Shown: piece after piece, positions 45,043 to 53,824 of the stretch
How the letters are laid out: each line of letters opens with the position of its first letter
Position numbering within the stretch: the first letter of the stretch is position 1
Source: Sphingomonas sp. Root720
GTDB taxonomy: Bacteria; Pseudomonadota; Alphaproteobacteria; Sphingomonadales; Sphingomonadaceae
Length of the DNA stretch: 64,000 nt
NCBI RefSeq assembly: GCF_001428605.1
Contig: NZ_LMID01000013.1
Span: 411,042 to 475,041 of the forward strand
Reading direction: 5' to 3'
Made by a program: the position numbers and the translations under genes
Notes under the pieces: generated by a model
Database searches by the model: none
What the model saw: the letters and a program-made list of their open reading frames with translations, nothing else
Told to the model about the DNA's origin: nothing

Positions 45043-47457
45043 TTGGGGGGTTTCGTCAACCGGCTGCTGCGTGTTGCACCCGGCGAATGGCCGAAGCTCG
45101 CCCAGTTCGGCCTGCTCGGCTTTCTCCTGCAGATGGGGCTCGGCATCGGCTTCAGCGCCGGCGACGCGGCCTTCCTCGCCCATGCCGGGGCCGATCGGCT
45201 GGCGCTGATCTTCATGATGACGCCGGCGATCATGCTGATCTACACGGCGGCCTTCTCCTATCTGATGGTCCGCTTCTCGATCGACCGGGTGATCGACGCG
45301 ACGATCGCGCTGCTCGTGGTCGGCGGCCTGCTGTCCTATGCGGTGCTCGGCCTCGACCTGCCGGCCCACTGGCAGCTGCCGGTCTATATCGGCCTGAAGC
45401 TCTATCTCGCGATGTGGTACATCGCGCTCTACACCCAGTTCTGGAACTATACCGACGGCTATTTCGCCATCCAGGACGGCAAGCGGCTGTTCCCGCTGCT
45501 CGCCGCCGCGACCGCGCTCGGCATGACCTGCGGCGGCCTGATCGTCAGCCAGTTCGCCGGCACCGTGTCGCTGCGCGGCTTCTTCCTGATCTGGGCGGGC
45601 ATCGCCGCGATCACCTTCCCGGTCGCGCTCGGGCTGCGGCGGCGCTGGACGCGAATCGCCGACAGCGAGGTCGCGCAGGGCGACGAGAGCGTCGGGCGCC
45701 AGATCGGCCAGGTCGTCGACACCTTCCGTACCTCGCGCTATACGCTGGTGCTGACCCTGATCCTGTTCGTCACCCTGCTGATGACCAACCTGGCCGAGTT
45801 CCAATATTCGGACATGTTCGAACAGGGACGCAGCGAGGCGGAGCTGGCCAGCCTGCTCGGCTCGCTCTATGCGGCGGCGAACATCTTCAACGTCATCATC
45901 TGCCTGTTCGTGTTCAACCGGCTGGTCGGGCGGATCGGCGTGCGCAACGTCGCGCTGATCATGCCGCTCTCCTATTTCGCGGCGTTCGGCTTCCTGTTCG
46001 TGACGGGATCGTTCGAAGGCGCGCTGGCGGCCTTCTTCGCCTATCACGGCATCCTCACCTCGATCGAATACAACAACCAGAACCTGCTGTTCAACGCGGT
46101 CCCCGCGGAAACCAAGCGCCCGGTCCGCACCATCGTCGAAGGGCTGGCCGAACCGCTCGCCAGCTTCATCGCCGGCGGCTTCCTGCTGGTCTACGCCGGC
46201 CGCACCGACGTCCGCGACCTGTCGGGGCTGGGCGTCATTCTCGGCCTCGTCCTGCTGCTGGTCGTGATCATGCTGCGCCAGCTCTACCCGGCCGCGATGG
46301 CGCGCAACATGCGGTCGATGCTGCTCGATTTCGGGAAGGGACGCGGGATCGCGCCCGCCGCCGACACCACCGGCGCCACCGACACCGACGCGCTTCTCGA
46401 ACAGTTGCGCTCGCAGGATCGCGCCGTCCGGGCGGAGGCGATCGCCCTGCTCAGCGCCGGCCGCGACCTCGAGGCGCTGCCCAGGATCCTCGACCGGGCG
46501 TCCTGGCTCTCCCCGGCCGATCGCCACGACGTCGAGACGATGATCATCGGCTGGGGCGACACCGCGATTCCCCGCCTCGTCTCGGCGATGCCCGACCGGA
46601 CCTTCCGCTATCGCGGCCGCGCCATGGCGGCGCGCGCGCTCGCCCGGCTCTCCTACCCGCTCTTTGCCTCGCGGCTCGACGCGCTGGTCCGGGCCGAGCT
46701 GGAGCGCGCCGAACCGCGCTTCGCCCTCGCCGAGGCGCTCGAGGCGGTACCCGACCAGACCCGCGCCACCCGCCTGCTGGCCCGGCTGCAGCGCCAGCTG
46801 ATCGGCAAGGGCACCGACTTCGTGATCGAACTGCTCGCGCTCGGCGGCCGCCTGCCCGACTTCGACCTGCTGATCGTCTCGCTCCATTCGAAGAATCCCA
46901 AGGTGCGCGGCAATGCGATCGAGACGATCGAGAACGGCGTCGACCGCGCCACCTTCCGGCTGCTCAAGGGGCTGCTCGACGATCGGCCGCCCGGCATCCC
47001 GGCCGGCCCCGCGCGGCTTCTGGAGATGCTGGAGGATAGGCTGGCCTCGCCCGATCCGCTCGAACTCGTCGCGGCGGCGCAGGCGATCCGCGACCTGGTG
47101 CCGCCCGGGGAGCTGGGCGCGAAGCTGCGCAAGGCGCTGCGCCCCGATCTCTATCCGCTCGAACGCGCCGATCTCGCGACGCTGCTCGGGCTGCCCGGCG
47201 CGGGTGCCCGGACGATGGTCGACAAGATCGATGCGATCGCCGCCTTTCCCGATTTCGCCGCCGCCTCGATCGACGTTCAGGCACGGCTCGCGATCAAGCT
47301 CCGCGACCGGCCGTCGGACCAGGACGTCCGCGCCGTCGACGTCGACGGCGTGACCCTGTGGCTCTCCAACGCCTATGCGCGCGATCTCGCCTGCCGGAAC
47401 GTCGATCTGGCGCTGGCGATGTACCGCGCCTCGGATGACCGCGCCTATGCGGCGTAG
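45043..47457 (+). CDS. ADP/ATP-carrier (NTT)-like membrane protein with HEAT-like C-terminus
   Basis: This 804-residue protein starts at TTG 45043 after AAGGGGG. Residues about 15-430 form about twelve membrane helices, with features of the nucleotide-transporter/MFS group (NRLLRVAPGEWPKL; YTDGYFAIQDGKRLFPLLAAATALG; IEYNNQNLLFNAVPAETK). Residues about 440-720 are repeated helices resembling HEAT repeats, and the last 80 form another small domain. This fusion is unlike energy-parasite ADP/ATP translocases and suggests a sensor or scaffold rather than a simple carrier. Confidence 0.78.
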   Translation: MGGFVNRLLRVAPGEWPKLAQFGLLGFLLQMGLGIGFSAGDAAFLAHAGADRLALIFMMTPAIMLIYTAAFSYLMVRFSIDRVIDATIALLVVGGLLSYAVLGLDLPAHWQLPVYIGLKLYLAMWYIALYTQFWNYTDGYFAIQDGKRLFPLLAAATALGMTCGGLIVSQFAGTVSLRGFFLIWAGIAAITFPVALGLRRRWTRIADSEVAQGDESVGRQIGQVVDTFRTSRYTLVLTLILFVTLLMTNLAEFQYSDMFEQGRSEAELASLLGSLYAAANIFNVIICLFVFNRLVGRIGVRNVALIMPLSYFAAFGFLFVTGSFEGALAAFFAYHGILTSIEYNNQNLLFNAVPAETKRPVRTIVEGLAEPLASFIAGGFLLVYAGRTDVRDLSGLGVILGLVLLLVVIMLRQLYPAAMARNMRSMLLDFGKGRGIAPAADTTGATDTDALLEQLRSQDRAVRAEAIALLSAGRDLEALPRILDRASWLSPADRHDVETMIIGWGDTAIPRLVSAMPDRTFRYRGRAMAARALARLSYPLFASRLDALVRAELERAEPRFALAEALEAVPDQTRATRLLARLQRQLIGKGTDFVIELLALGGRLPDFDLLIVSLHSKNPKVRGNAIETIENGVDRATFRLLKGLLDDRPPGIPAGPARLLEMLEDRLASPDPLELVAAAQAIRDLVPPGELGAKLRKALRPDLYPLERADLATLLGLPGAGARTMVDKIDAIAAFPDFAAASIDVQARLAIKLRDRPSDQDVRAVDVDGVTLWLSNAYARDLACRNVDLALAMYRASDDRAYAA

Positions 47458-48583
47458 CGGCATCCCGATCCGGACGCTGCTGCTGCGCGTCTTCCTGCCC
47501 GCCGTCGCCTTCGTCGCGATCGGCCTCAGCCTGCTCGCCTACGACCGGGTCTACACGTCGATCGTCGACGGCTTCGACCGCAAGCTGATCGCGACCAGCG
47601 CGCTGACCGGGGCGCTGCTCGATGCCGGCGACCATGACCGGCTGATCGCCATCGCCCGGACCGAGCCCGAGGGCGACGCGGCCGAGCACAGCGCCGAATA
47701 TCTGCGCGCGGTGCTGCCGATGCGGCGCATCCTGCACGAACTCGACATCACCTATCTCTACACCCAGGTGCTGGGCGGGTCGCAGGACGTGATCTACGTC
47801 CTCGACGCGACGGTGGGCGAGGACCATTCGAGGATCGGCGCGGAGGACGACCTGCCGCCCGAGACGCTGGCCGGGATTCGCCGCGCCACAGCGCAGGGCA
47901 CGGTCCATCTCTCGCCGATCGAGTTCCAGGAGCAATGGGGACTGCTCAAGACCGCCGCCGCGCCCGTGCGCGACCGGCAGGGCCGCATCGTCGCCACCGC
48001 CGGCGCCGACGTGAACGTCTCGCTGATCCGGGTGGCGACCCAGAACGCGCTGTTCGTCAGCGTCGTGATCGGCCTCGCCTCGCTGCTCGGCAGCGCGTTC
48101 GTCACGGTCGTCGCGGTGCGCCGCATCGCCGAGCCGCTCGACCGGCTGCGGCAGGAGGCGCTGCGCATCGCCGGCGGCGATCACCGTCCGCTCGAACGCT
48201 TCCCCGCCCCGCGCGACATCGCCGATCTCCAGGAAGCGCTTGCCGCCAGCACAACCGAGATGACGGGCAGGCTCGCCGACGCCCGCGTCCACCGCGATAT
48301 CGCGACCCGCGAGGCTGGCGTCGCCGCCGCCGCCGCCGCGCTGGCGACGCTGGCGAAGGGGTCGAACCGGCTGTCCTTCACCGGCGGCGATCCCCTCGCC
48401 GACGGCGAGGGCGCCTCGCTGCGCCGGGCGGCGGCGGCGCTGCTGGCCGAACGGGTCGCGGCGGATCCGGCGCTTGCCGCGCGCATCGAAGCCGAGGGGC
48501 CGGTCCTCGCGCTCGCGCCGGGCGAGCGGGCCACCGCCCGCCTCGACGACGGACGCGAGCTCGTCATCGGGGCTGGCGCATGA
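47447..48583 (+). CDS. HAMP-domain membrane sensor protein
   Basis: This protein of about 378 residues has a first membrane helix near 8-30 and an extracytoplasmic sensor region (about 31-190, with VIYVLDATVGEDHSRIGAEDDL). A second helix (about 195-220) and a HAMP segment (about 222-275, IAEPLDRLRQEALRIAGG) lead to a short cytoplasmic part without kinase, cyclase or phosphatase motifs. The start overlaps the preceding stop, and its own stop overlaps the next start. It probably passes a signal to the adjoining cNMP-like protein or the phosphatase. Confidence 0.72.
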   Translation: MRRSGIPIRTLLLRVFLPAVAFVAIGLSLLAYDRVYTSIVDGFDRKLIATSALTGALLDAGDHDRLIAIARTEPEGDAAEHSAEYLRAVLPMRRILHELDITYLYTQVLGGSQDVIYVLDATVGEDHSRIGAEDDLPPETLAGIRRATAQGTVHLSPIEFQEQWGLLKTAAAPVRDRQGRIVATAGADVNVSLIRVATQNALFVSVVIGLASLLGSAFVTVVAVRRIAEPLDRLRQEALRIAGGDHRPLERFPAPRDIADLQEALAASTTEMTGRLADARVHRDIATREAGVAAAAAALATLAKGSNRLSFTGGDPLADGEGASLRRAAAALLAERVAADPALAARIEAEGPVLALAPGERATARLDDGRELVIGAGA

Positions 48584-48945
48584 TCGACCGGCTTCGCCTT
48601 CTCCCCGGCTTCGACGCGCTCGACGACGAGGTACTGGACACGATCGTCGCGCGGTCGCCGCTCCGGACGGTCGTGGCCGGCCAGCTCGTGCTGCCGGCGG
48701 GCAGCCTCGCCGAATCGCTGCTCGCCTGCGTCGAGGGCGCTCTGGTCGGGGCGGACGGGGCCCCCGTCCCGCCGGTGTTCGACGCCCCCGGCCTGCTGTT
48801 CGGTCTCGCGGCGCCGCAGGACTGCCTCGCGGGCCCGGCGGGCGCGACCCTGCTCGTGGTCGCCAAGCCGCATGTCTTCACCATCGCCCGCGAGTTTCCC
48901 GAGTTCGTCATGTCGCTGATGCAGCGCAACGAGGCGCCGCGATGA
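48580..48945 (+). CDS. Short cNMP-binding-domain-like protein
   Basis: This 121-residue protein starts MIDRLRLLPGFDALDDEVLDTIVARSPLRTVVAGQLVLPAGS, which resembles the first half of a Crp-type cyclic-nucleotide domain. The phosphate-binding cassette (GExxxxxxRxA) is not recognisable, so ligand binding may be lost. There is no DNA-binding domain. It is coupled by four-base overlaps to the sensor genes on both sides. Confidence 0.6.
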   Translation: MIDRLRLLPGFDALDDEVLDTIVARSPLRTVVAGQLVLPAGSLAESLLACVEGALVGADGAPVPPVFDAPGLLFGLAAPQDCLAGPAGATLLVVAKPHVFTIAREFPEFVMSLMQRNEAPR

Positions 48946-50117
48946 GCGTCCGCACCGTCATCATCCTGCTGGCGCTGCCGCTGTTCCTGTTCCTCGCCGG
49001 GATCAACAGCGCCCTCCTCTACGACGAGGAGACGCGCCACATGGAGGCGGGCCTGCGCGGCGAGGCGCTGGCCGCCGCCGTGACCGTCGCCGAGTTCGCG
49101 CGCCAGGCCAACGACCCCTTCGCGGAACTCGGCGAGCCCGGCCGGCGCGCCGCCCTGCGCGACGCCGCCCACAAGATACCGGGCCTCGCATCGCTTTACC
49201 TCAGCCGCCCCGGCGGCCCGCTGCTCAGCCTGCTCGACACGCCGCCCACCGTCCGCGCGGGACTGGCCGTGCCCGGCAAGGCGCGCGTCGTCAGCGACTG
49301 GACCGATGCGCACGGCGATCCGCTGGTTACCGCCATCGCTCCCGACGGCCATGGCGCGATGGTCGTCGCGGAGATCAGCGCCAAGCCGCTCGTGCGCCGC
49401 ACCTTCCACCTCAAGCGCCTGTCGGCCACGCTGATCGTGGGGTCGGCGGCGCTCGCGGTGCTGCTCGGCCTGATGGTCGCGCGCCGCGTGGGCCGCGCCT
49501 TCAGCCGCACCCGCGCGATCATCGAGGCGCGGGGCGGCAGCAGCGACGATGCCGCGCTCGGCATCCGCGAGGTGCGCGACCTGGCCGATGCGATCGGCCT
49601 GCTCGACAAGAGCGTGGCGAGCGAGCTGCGGCGCCTCGCCCGGCGGCCCGAAGGCGGCCTCGACGAGGGCATTGCGGCGCTGCGCGAGCGGCATCTGCCC
49701 GGCGTCGAGCGGATCGAGGGCGGCATCGCCCTGTCGATCCGCCCGCTGCCGAACGCGCCGGCGGGCGCCGTCCATGTCGCGCTGCCCTGCGACGGCGGCT
49801 GGGCGATCGCCCTGGGCGCGGCGGGCGGCCAACCCGCCGAAGCGCTGGCCGCCGCGATCGCGGCGCGCGACCATGTCGCCGCCGGACCGGCGTCCGCGTT
49901 CCGCGACCGGCTGGATCTCGCCGCCCGCGCCTTCGGGGTCGAATGGCGGGTGGTCGCGACCGGTGTGTCCGAGGGCGCGTTCGCGCTCGCCGCCGATCCC
50001 GCCATGGTCGAGGGTTATCGCGCGCTCAATCCCGGCCTGTCGGCGGGGGCGCTCACCAGCGACCTCGCCATCCTGTTCGCGGAGAGCGGCATCGTCGCGG
50101 CGGTGCGGCCGGCATGA
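48942..50117 (+). CDS. Second membrane sensor protein of the cluster
   Basis: This 391-residue protein has a membrane helix at about 5-25 and a periplasmic domain (about 26-165). A second helix (about 168-188) and a HAMP-like stretch follow, then a 180-residue Ala-rich cytoplasmic region beginning ALRERHLPGVERIEGGIALSIRPLP. That region faintly resembles a degenerate SpoIIE/PP2C or sensor fold but lacks metal Asp motifs. It may be an inactive phosphatase-like partner. It is the last gene of the operon and convergent with the STAS gene. Confidence 0.62.
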   Translation: MSVRTVIILLALPLFLFLAGINSALLYDEETRHMEAGLRGEALAAAVTVAEFARQANDPFAELGEPGRRAALRDAAHKIPGLASLYLSRPGGPLLSLLDTPPTVRAGLAVPGKARVVSDWTDAHGDPLVTAIAPDGHGAMVVAEISAKPLVRRTFHLKRLSATLIVGSAALAVLLGLMVARRVGRAFSRTRAIIEARGGSSDDAALGIREVRDLADAIGLLDKSVASELRRLARRPEGGLDEGIAALRERHLPGVERIEGGIALSIRPLPNAPAGAVHVALPCDGGWAIALGAAGGQPAEALAAAIAARDHVAAGPASAFRDRLDLAARAFGVEWRVVATGVSEGAFALAADPAMVEGYRALNPGLSAGALTSDLAILFAESGIVAAVRPA

Positions 50118-50139
50118 ACCGGCCGACACGGTCCGGTTT

Positions 50140-50472
50140 CTAGCCGATCGCGGCGAGCGCCGATTCGATGTCGGCTTCGATCGTGAAGATCTTCGAAAAG
50201 CCGCTGATGTCGAACACTTCGCGCACGGCGGGCGCGACCCCGGTGATGATCAGCCTGTGTCCGGCCGCCTTCGCCGCCTTCGCCCCGATCAGCAGGACGC
50301 GCAGTCCGGCCGAGCTGACATAGGGCACGCCCGACAGGTCGAGCACGACCGCGCCATGGTCGCGGACGCGGCCGGGAAGCACGGCTTCGAGCTCTCCGGC
50401 GGTGGTGCTGTCGATCCGGCCGGCGGCCGAAATCACGAGAGCACCGTCTCGGCTATTTTCGCTGATGTCCAT
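50140..50472 (-). CDS. STAS-domain anti-sigma factor antagonist
   Basis: This 110-residue protein starts MDISENSRDGALVISAAGRID. The conserved phosphorylation loop is LSGVPYVSSAGLRVLL with the target Ser in SSAG. STAS antagonists (SpoIIAA/RsbV) bind the switch kinase when unphosphorylated, releasing its partner. Its divergent neighbour is an RsbW-like kinase, and a SpoIIE phosphatase is in the same cluster, giving all three parts of a partner switch. No dedicated sigma factor is adjacent. Confidence 0.88.
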   Translation of the reverse strand: MDISENSRDGALVISAAGRIDSTTAGELEAVLPGRVRDHGAVVLDLSGVPYVSSAGLRVLLIGAKAAKAAGHRLIITGVAPAVREVFDISGFSKIFTIEADIESALAAIG

Positions 50473-50592
50473 CTGGTCTAGAATCCACTTGGCCGCGGCG
50501 TGTCGGCGTCGTTGCATATCAGGAGTGGATGTCGATTTTCCACACGATTATCCGAGGGCATGGCGCAACGGCACGGCGGAGGGCACGGCCGC

Positions 50593-50991
50593 GTGCCCGC
50601 TAGGTTCGAACGCACCCTGCCCGCGGGGGCGCCGGGGCTTCCCGGCCTGATCGTCGAGATCGAGGCCTGGCTGGGGACGGCCGGCGTTCCGCCCGCCGCC
50701 GCGGCACGGATCATGATCGCCTTCGACGAGGTGCTGAGCAACATCGCCCATCATGGCGGCGGCACCCTGTCGGTCGCCATCGCGGCCGACGATCGCACGC
50801 TGACCGCCACCGTCGCCGACGATGGCCCGCCCTTCGATCCGCTGGCGCGCGACGCCCCCGACACCGACCTCGGCATCGACGATCGCGCGATCGGCGGCCT
50901 CGGCATCCACCTCGTCAGGGAAATGATGGACGATGTCGGCTATGCCCGCGAAAAAGGGTGGAACCGGCTGATCTTTAGCAAGACTTTCTAA
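50593..50991 (+). CDS. RsbW-like anti-sigma/switch kinase (HATPase)
   Basis: This protein of about 132 residues has the GHKL ATP fold: N box AFDEVLSNIAHHGG, G1 box VADDGPPFDPLA and G2 box GGLGIHLVREMMDD. There is no phospho-acceptor domain, as in RsbW/SpoIIAB-type kinases that phosphorylate STAS proteins. GTG 50593 has GGAGGG nine bases upstream. An in-frame ATG at 50560 is the alternative. It is divergent from the STAS gene and 43 bases before the SET-domain gene. Confidence 0.83.
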   Translation: MPARFERTLPAGAPGLPGLIVEIEAWLGTAGVPPAAAARIMIAFDEVLSNIAHHGGGTLSVAIAADDRTLTATVADDGPPFDPLARDAPDTDLGIDDRAIGGLGIHLVREMMDDVGYAREKGWNRLIFSKTF

Positions 50992-51034
50992 GCCTTTCGG
51001 GCTAGTCTGCGCGGATTCGTACAGGGGTGAGCGT

Positions 51035-51502
51035 ATGACGTCTGCGCCGGATTGGGCAACGGCACGGCAGCATCAGGACGACGACGCGATCGAGGTGGTT
51101 CGCCTCGACGATTCGCGCGGCCTCGGCGTACGCGCGCGGCGGTCGTTCGCGGCCGGCGCCGTGATCCACCGCTTCGCCGGGATCGTCAGCGAGGAGATCT
51201 GCCAGCACAGCCTGCAGATCGACGCCAGCCGTCACATCAGCGGCACCCGCTATATCGGCTATCTCAGCCATGGCTGCGATCCGAACAGCCGGCTCGACAT
51301 GGCCGGCTTCACCCTCGTCGCGCTGCGGGCCATCGCGCCCGACGACGTGCTGACCGTCGACTATGCCGACACCGAGGATCGGCTTCACCGCCAGTTCGCC
51401 TGCCGTTGCGGCGCGGCGTCGTGCCGGGGCTGGGTCCATGGCCGGGACGAGGCGCCCAGCGACGAAGGCCTTGCATGGCTCGCGGAGCATGATGCCCGCT
51501 GA
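51035..51502 (+). CDS. SET-domain protein (putative protein lysine methyltransferase)
   Basis: This 155-residue protein has a compact SET fold. It begins with GLGVRARRSFAAGAVIHRFAG. The pseudoknot motif is in YLSHGCDPNSRLD (equivalent to NHSCxPN), then LRAIAPDDVLTVDYADTED, and a post-SET zinc site FACRCGAASCRGW with three Cys. It should transfer methyl from SAM to a lysine. Its end overlaps the start of the PLP enzyme gene, implying coupled translation. Bacterial SET proteins are uncommon and often transferred from eukaryotes. The substrate is unknown. Confidence 0.83.
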   Translation: MTSAPDWATARQHQDDDAIEVVRLDDSRGLGVRARRSFAAGAVIHRFAGIVSEEICQHSLQIDASRHISGTRYIGYLSHGCDPNSRLDMAGFTLVALRAIAPDDVLTVDYADTEDRLHRQFACRCGAASCRGWVHGRDEAPSDEGLAWLAEHDAR

Positions 51503-52709
51503 CTGGTGGGCGCGCGACGATCTCCACCGCGCCGCCGACGGCCGGCTGATCTTCGCTGGGAAGGACGTCGAGGCGCTCGCCCGCGCGCATGACCGCCCCC
51601 TCTTCGTCTATGGCGCCGGCCGCATCCGCGCCAATCTCGCCCGGCTGCGCGGCGCGCTGGAGGCGACCGGCTGCGCGCACCGCATCCATTATGCGATGAA
51701 GTGCAACCGCTTCGCCCCGCTGCTCGAACTGCTGGCGGCCGAGGGTGCGCGCGGCGGCGCGGTCGGCATCGATATCTGTTCGCCCGACGAACTCGATCTG
51801 GCGCTGGCCTGCGGCTTCCGGGCGGCCGACATCAGCTTCACCGGCACCAGCGTCGCGAACCGCGACCTCGATCGGCTGCTCGCCCATCCCGATCTCCATA
51901 TCAACTGCGACTCGCTCGGCCAGATCCGGCGGATCGGCGAGCGCCGGCCCGGCCGCGCGATCGGCATCCGGGTCAATCCGGGCTTCGGCACCGGCTATGG
52001 CGATAGCGCGCGGCTGACCTATGCCGGCGCGCGGACCACCAAGTTCGGCATCTATCGCGAGCAATGGGCCGAGGCGCTCGACCTCGCCGCGCGCCACGGC
52101 CTCCGGATCACCGCGATCCATTTCCATGTCGGCTGCGGCTATCTGTCGGACCAGCTCGACGCCTGGGACCAGGCGGTTGGCGCCGCCGCCGGCTTCCTCG
52201 CCGACCTGCCCGACGCGACGACGGTCAACGTCGGCGGCGGCCTGGGCGTGCCGCACCGCGCCGGCGACGCGCCGCTCGACCTCGCCCGCTGGTCGGCGAT
52301 CGTCGCCCGCCATTTCGGCGGCCGCCAGCTGACCGTCGCGGTCGAGCCGGGCGATTATCTGGTCAAGGATGCCGGGCTGCTGCTGCTGTCGGTCGTCGGG
52401 GTCGAGCGCAAGCGCGACACGACCTTCGTCGCGGTCGACGGCGGCTTCAACCTCCACCCCGAGCCCGCGCATTACGACCTCCCCTGCGAGCCCGTCGCCT
52501 GCGCCCTGCGCGAGCCCGACCCGGCGCGCTGGCAGCCCGTCACCGTCGCGGGCAACATCAACGAGGCGCTCGACCTGTGGGCGGAGGATCATCGCATGCC
52601 GCCGCTCGAGGAGGGCGACCGGATCGCGCTGATCAACGCCGGCGGCTACGGCTCGGCGATGAGCTCCAACCACTGCATGCGCGGCGCATTCGTCGAGATG
52701 CTGGTGTAG
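51489..52709 (+). CDS. Fold-III PLP decarboxylase-like protein (LysA/ornithine decarboxylase family)
   Basis: This 406-residue alanine-racemase-fold enzyme has the Schiff-base lysine in HYAMKCNRFAPLLELL (about 60), GIDICSPDELDLAL, HFHVGCGYLSD, NVGGGLGVP and the phosphate-binding EPGDYLVKDAG, and ends in NHCMRGAFVEMLV. These match diaminopimelate decarboxylase relatives, but EPGD replaces EPGR and the usual C-terminal Cys context differs, so the substrate is uncertain. The start lies inside the SET gene (14-base overlap). Confidence 0.8.
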   Translation: MMPADWWARDDLHRAADGRLIFAGKDVEALARAHDRPLFVYGAGRIRANLARLRGALEATGCAHRIHYAMKCNRFAPLLELLAAEGARGGAVGIDICSPDELDLALACGFRAADISFTGTSVANRDLDRLLAHPDLHINCDSLGQIRRIGERRPGRAIGIRVNPGFGTGYGDSARLTYAGARTTKFGIYREQWAEALDLAARHGLRITAIHFHVGCGYLSDQLDAWDQAVGAAAGFLADLPDATTVNVGGGLGVPHRAGDAPLDLARWSAIVARHFGGRQLTVAVEPGDYLVKDAGLLLLSVVGVERKRDTTFVAVDGGFNLHPEPAHYDLPCEPVACALREPDPARWQPVTVAGNINEALDLWAEDHRMPPLEEGDRIALINAGGYGSAMSSNHCMRGAFVEMLV

Positions 52710-52794
52710 CCGGGACAGGAAACCGACCGGCACCGGCATGACGGACGGGGGGCATCGCGCTTGTCGGGCAACCGGCTTTCCCGAGCCCGACCGA

Positions 52795-52977
52795 TCAGTC
52801 GCGCTCGGCCTTCCCGTCGAGCGCCTCGTCGATCGCCTGGGCCTCGCGATCGAACATCGCGGCCATCGCGGTCAGTCTCTCGCGCTCCTGCCCGTCGGTC
52901 CTGTTGTGCGCCAGCAGGCGCGCCTTCGCCGCTTCGCGTCTCAGCCGTGCGGCGGAACCCTTCGATCCATCCGACAT
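52795..52977 (-). CDS. Small charged helical protein
   Basis: This 60-residue protein is rich in Arg, Glu and Ala (SAARLRREAAKARLLAHN) and predicted entirely helical. It lies five bases downstream of the dienelactone hydrolase gene on the same strand and looks cotranscribed. No family recognised. Confidence 0.6.
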   Translation of the reverse strand: MSDGSKGSAARLRREAAKARLLAHNRTDGQERERLTAMAAMFDREAQAIDEALDGKAERD

Positions 52978-52982
52978 GGCGC

Positions 52983-53711
52983 TCAGGCCGCCGTCCCGAA
53001 AATCTCGCCGAAGAAGGCGATCATCTCGTCCCAGGAGCGTCGGTCGGCGGTCGCGTCGTAGCGCGCGAAATCGGGCATCCCCAGCGCGTCGGCGCCCTCG
53101 TTGGTGAAGCTATGGACGACCCCGCCGTACAGCTTCATCTGCCAGTCGACCTTGCCGGCGCGCATCTCGGCCTCGAAGGCGGCACGCTGCTCGGGGGGAA
53201 TACCGGGGTCGTCGGCGCCGATCAGCACCAATATCCGCGCCGTGATGTCCTTCGCGTCCTCGGGCCGGGCGGTCGCAAGACCGCTATGGAAGCCGACCAC
53301 GCCCGCGATCGGGGCCCCGCCGCGCGCCAGTTCGAGCGACATCGTGCCGCCGAAGCAATAGCCGATCGACGCGATCCGCGCGGGATCGACCTCGTCGCGG
53401 CCGAGCAGCGCCGCCAGGCCGCCGCCGGCGCGGGCGCGGATCCGCTCGGGCGCCTCGCGCAGCGCGCCCAGCGCGGCCATCATCTTCTCGCGGTCGGTCA
53501 TGACCTCACCTTCGCCATGCAGGTCGCAGGCCAGCGCCACATAGCCGAGCTCGGCGAGGCGCCGGGCCCGATCCTTGGCATGATCGCCCAGGCCGAAGGC
53601 TTCGGGGAAGACCAGCACGCCGGGGCGCCGCCCATCTCGCCTCGGGTCGACGAAGAGGTGGCTTTCCATACGCAGGCCATCGGCCTCGTAGGTCAGAATT
53701 TCGGTGTGCAT
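52983..53711 (-). CDS. Dienelactone hydrolase family protein
   Basis: This 242-residue alpha/beta hydrolase starts MHTEILTYEADGLRMESHLF after GGGGAGAG. The catalytic triad is Cys in GYCFGGTMSLELA, Asp in IGADDPGIPPEQR and His in VVHSFTNEG. The nucleophile Cys is characteristic of dienelactone hydrolases, which open lactone rings in aromatic catabolism, though many homologues have other esterase roles. No catechol genes adjoin. Confidence 0.9.
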   Translation of the reverse strand: MHTEILTYEADGLRMESHLFVDPRRDGRRPGVLVFPEAFGLGDHAKDRARRLAELGYVALACDLHGEGEVMTDREKMMAALGALREAPERIRARAGGGLAALLGRDEVDPARIASIGYCFGGTMSLELARGGAPIAGVVGFHSGLATARPEDAKDITARILVLIGADDPGIPPEQRAAFEAEMRAGKVDWQMKLYGGVVHSFTNEGADALGMPDFARYDATADRRSWDEMIAFFGEIFGTAA

Positions 53712-53824
53712 GACTCTCCCCGTTGACCTTCCCACCCCGATCGCCTGTTAAGCATGTCACGAGCCGTACACAATCGCTGCTTTTCGTCCGTTCTGGACCA
53801 GACACGACCGTTACGGGAAGGCAA

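Noticed and set aside
44929-47463. Long open frame opposite the NTT-like gene
   Set aside because: It is dominated by Gln/Asp/Arg runs typical of antisense high-G+C DNA, while the other strand encodes a clear membrane protein.
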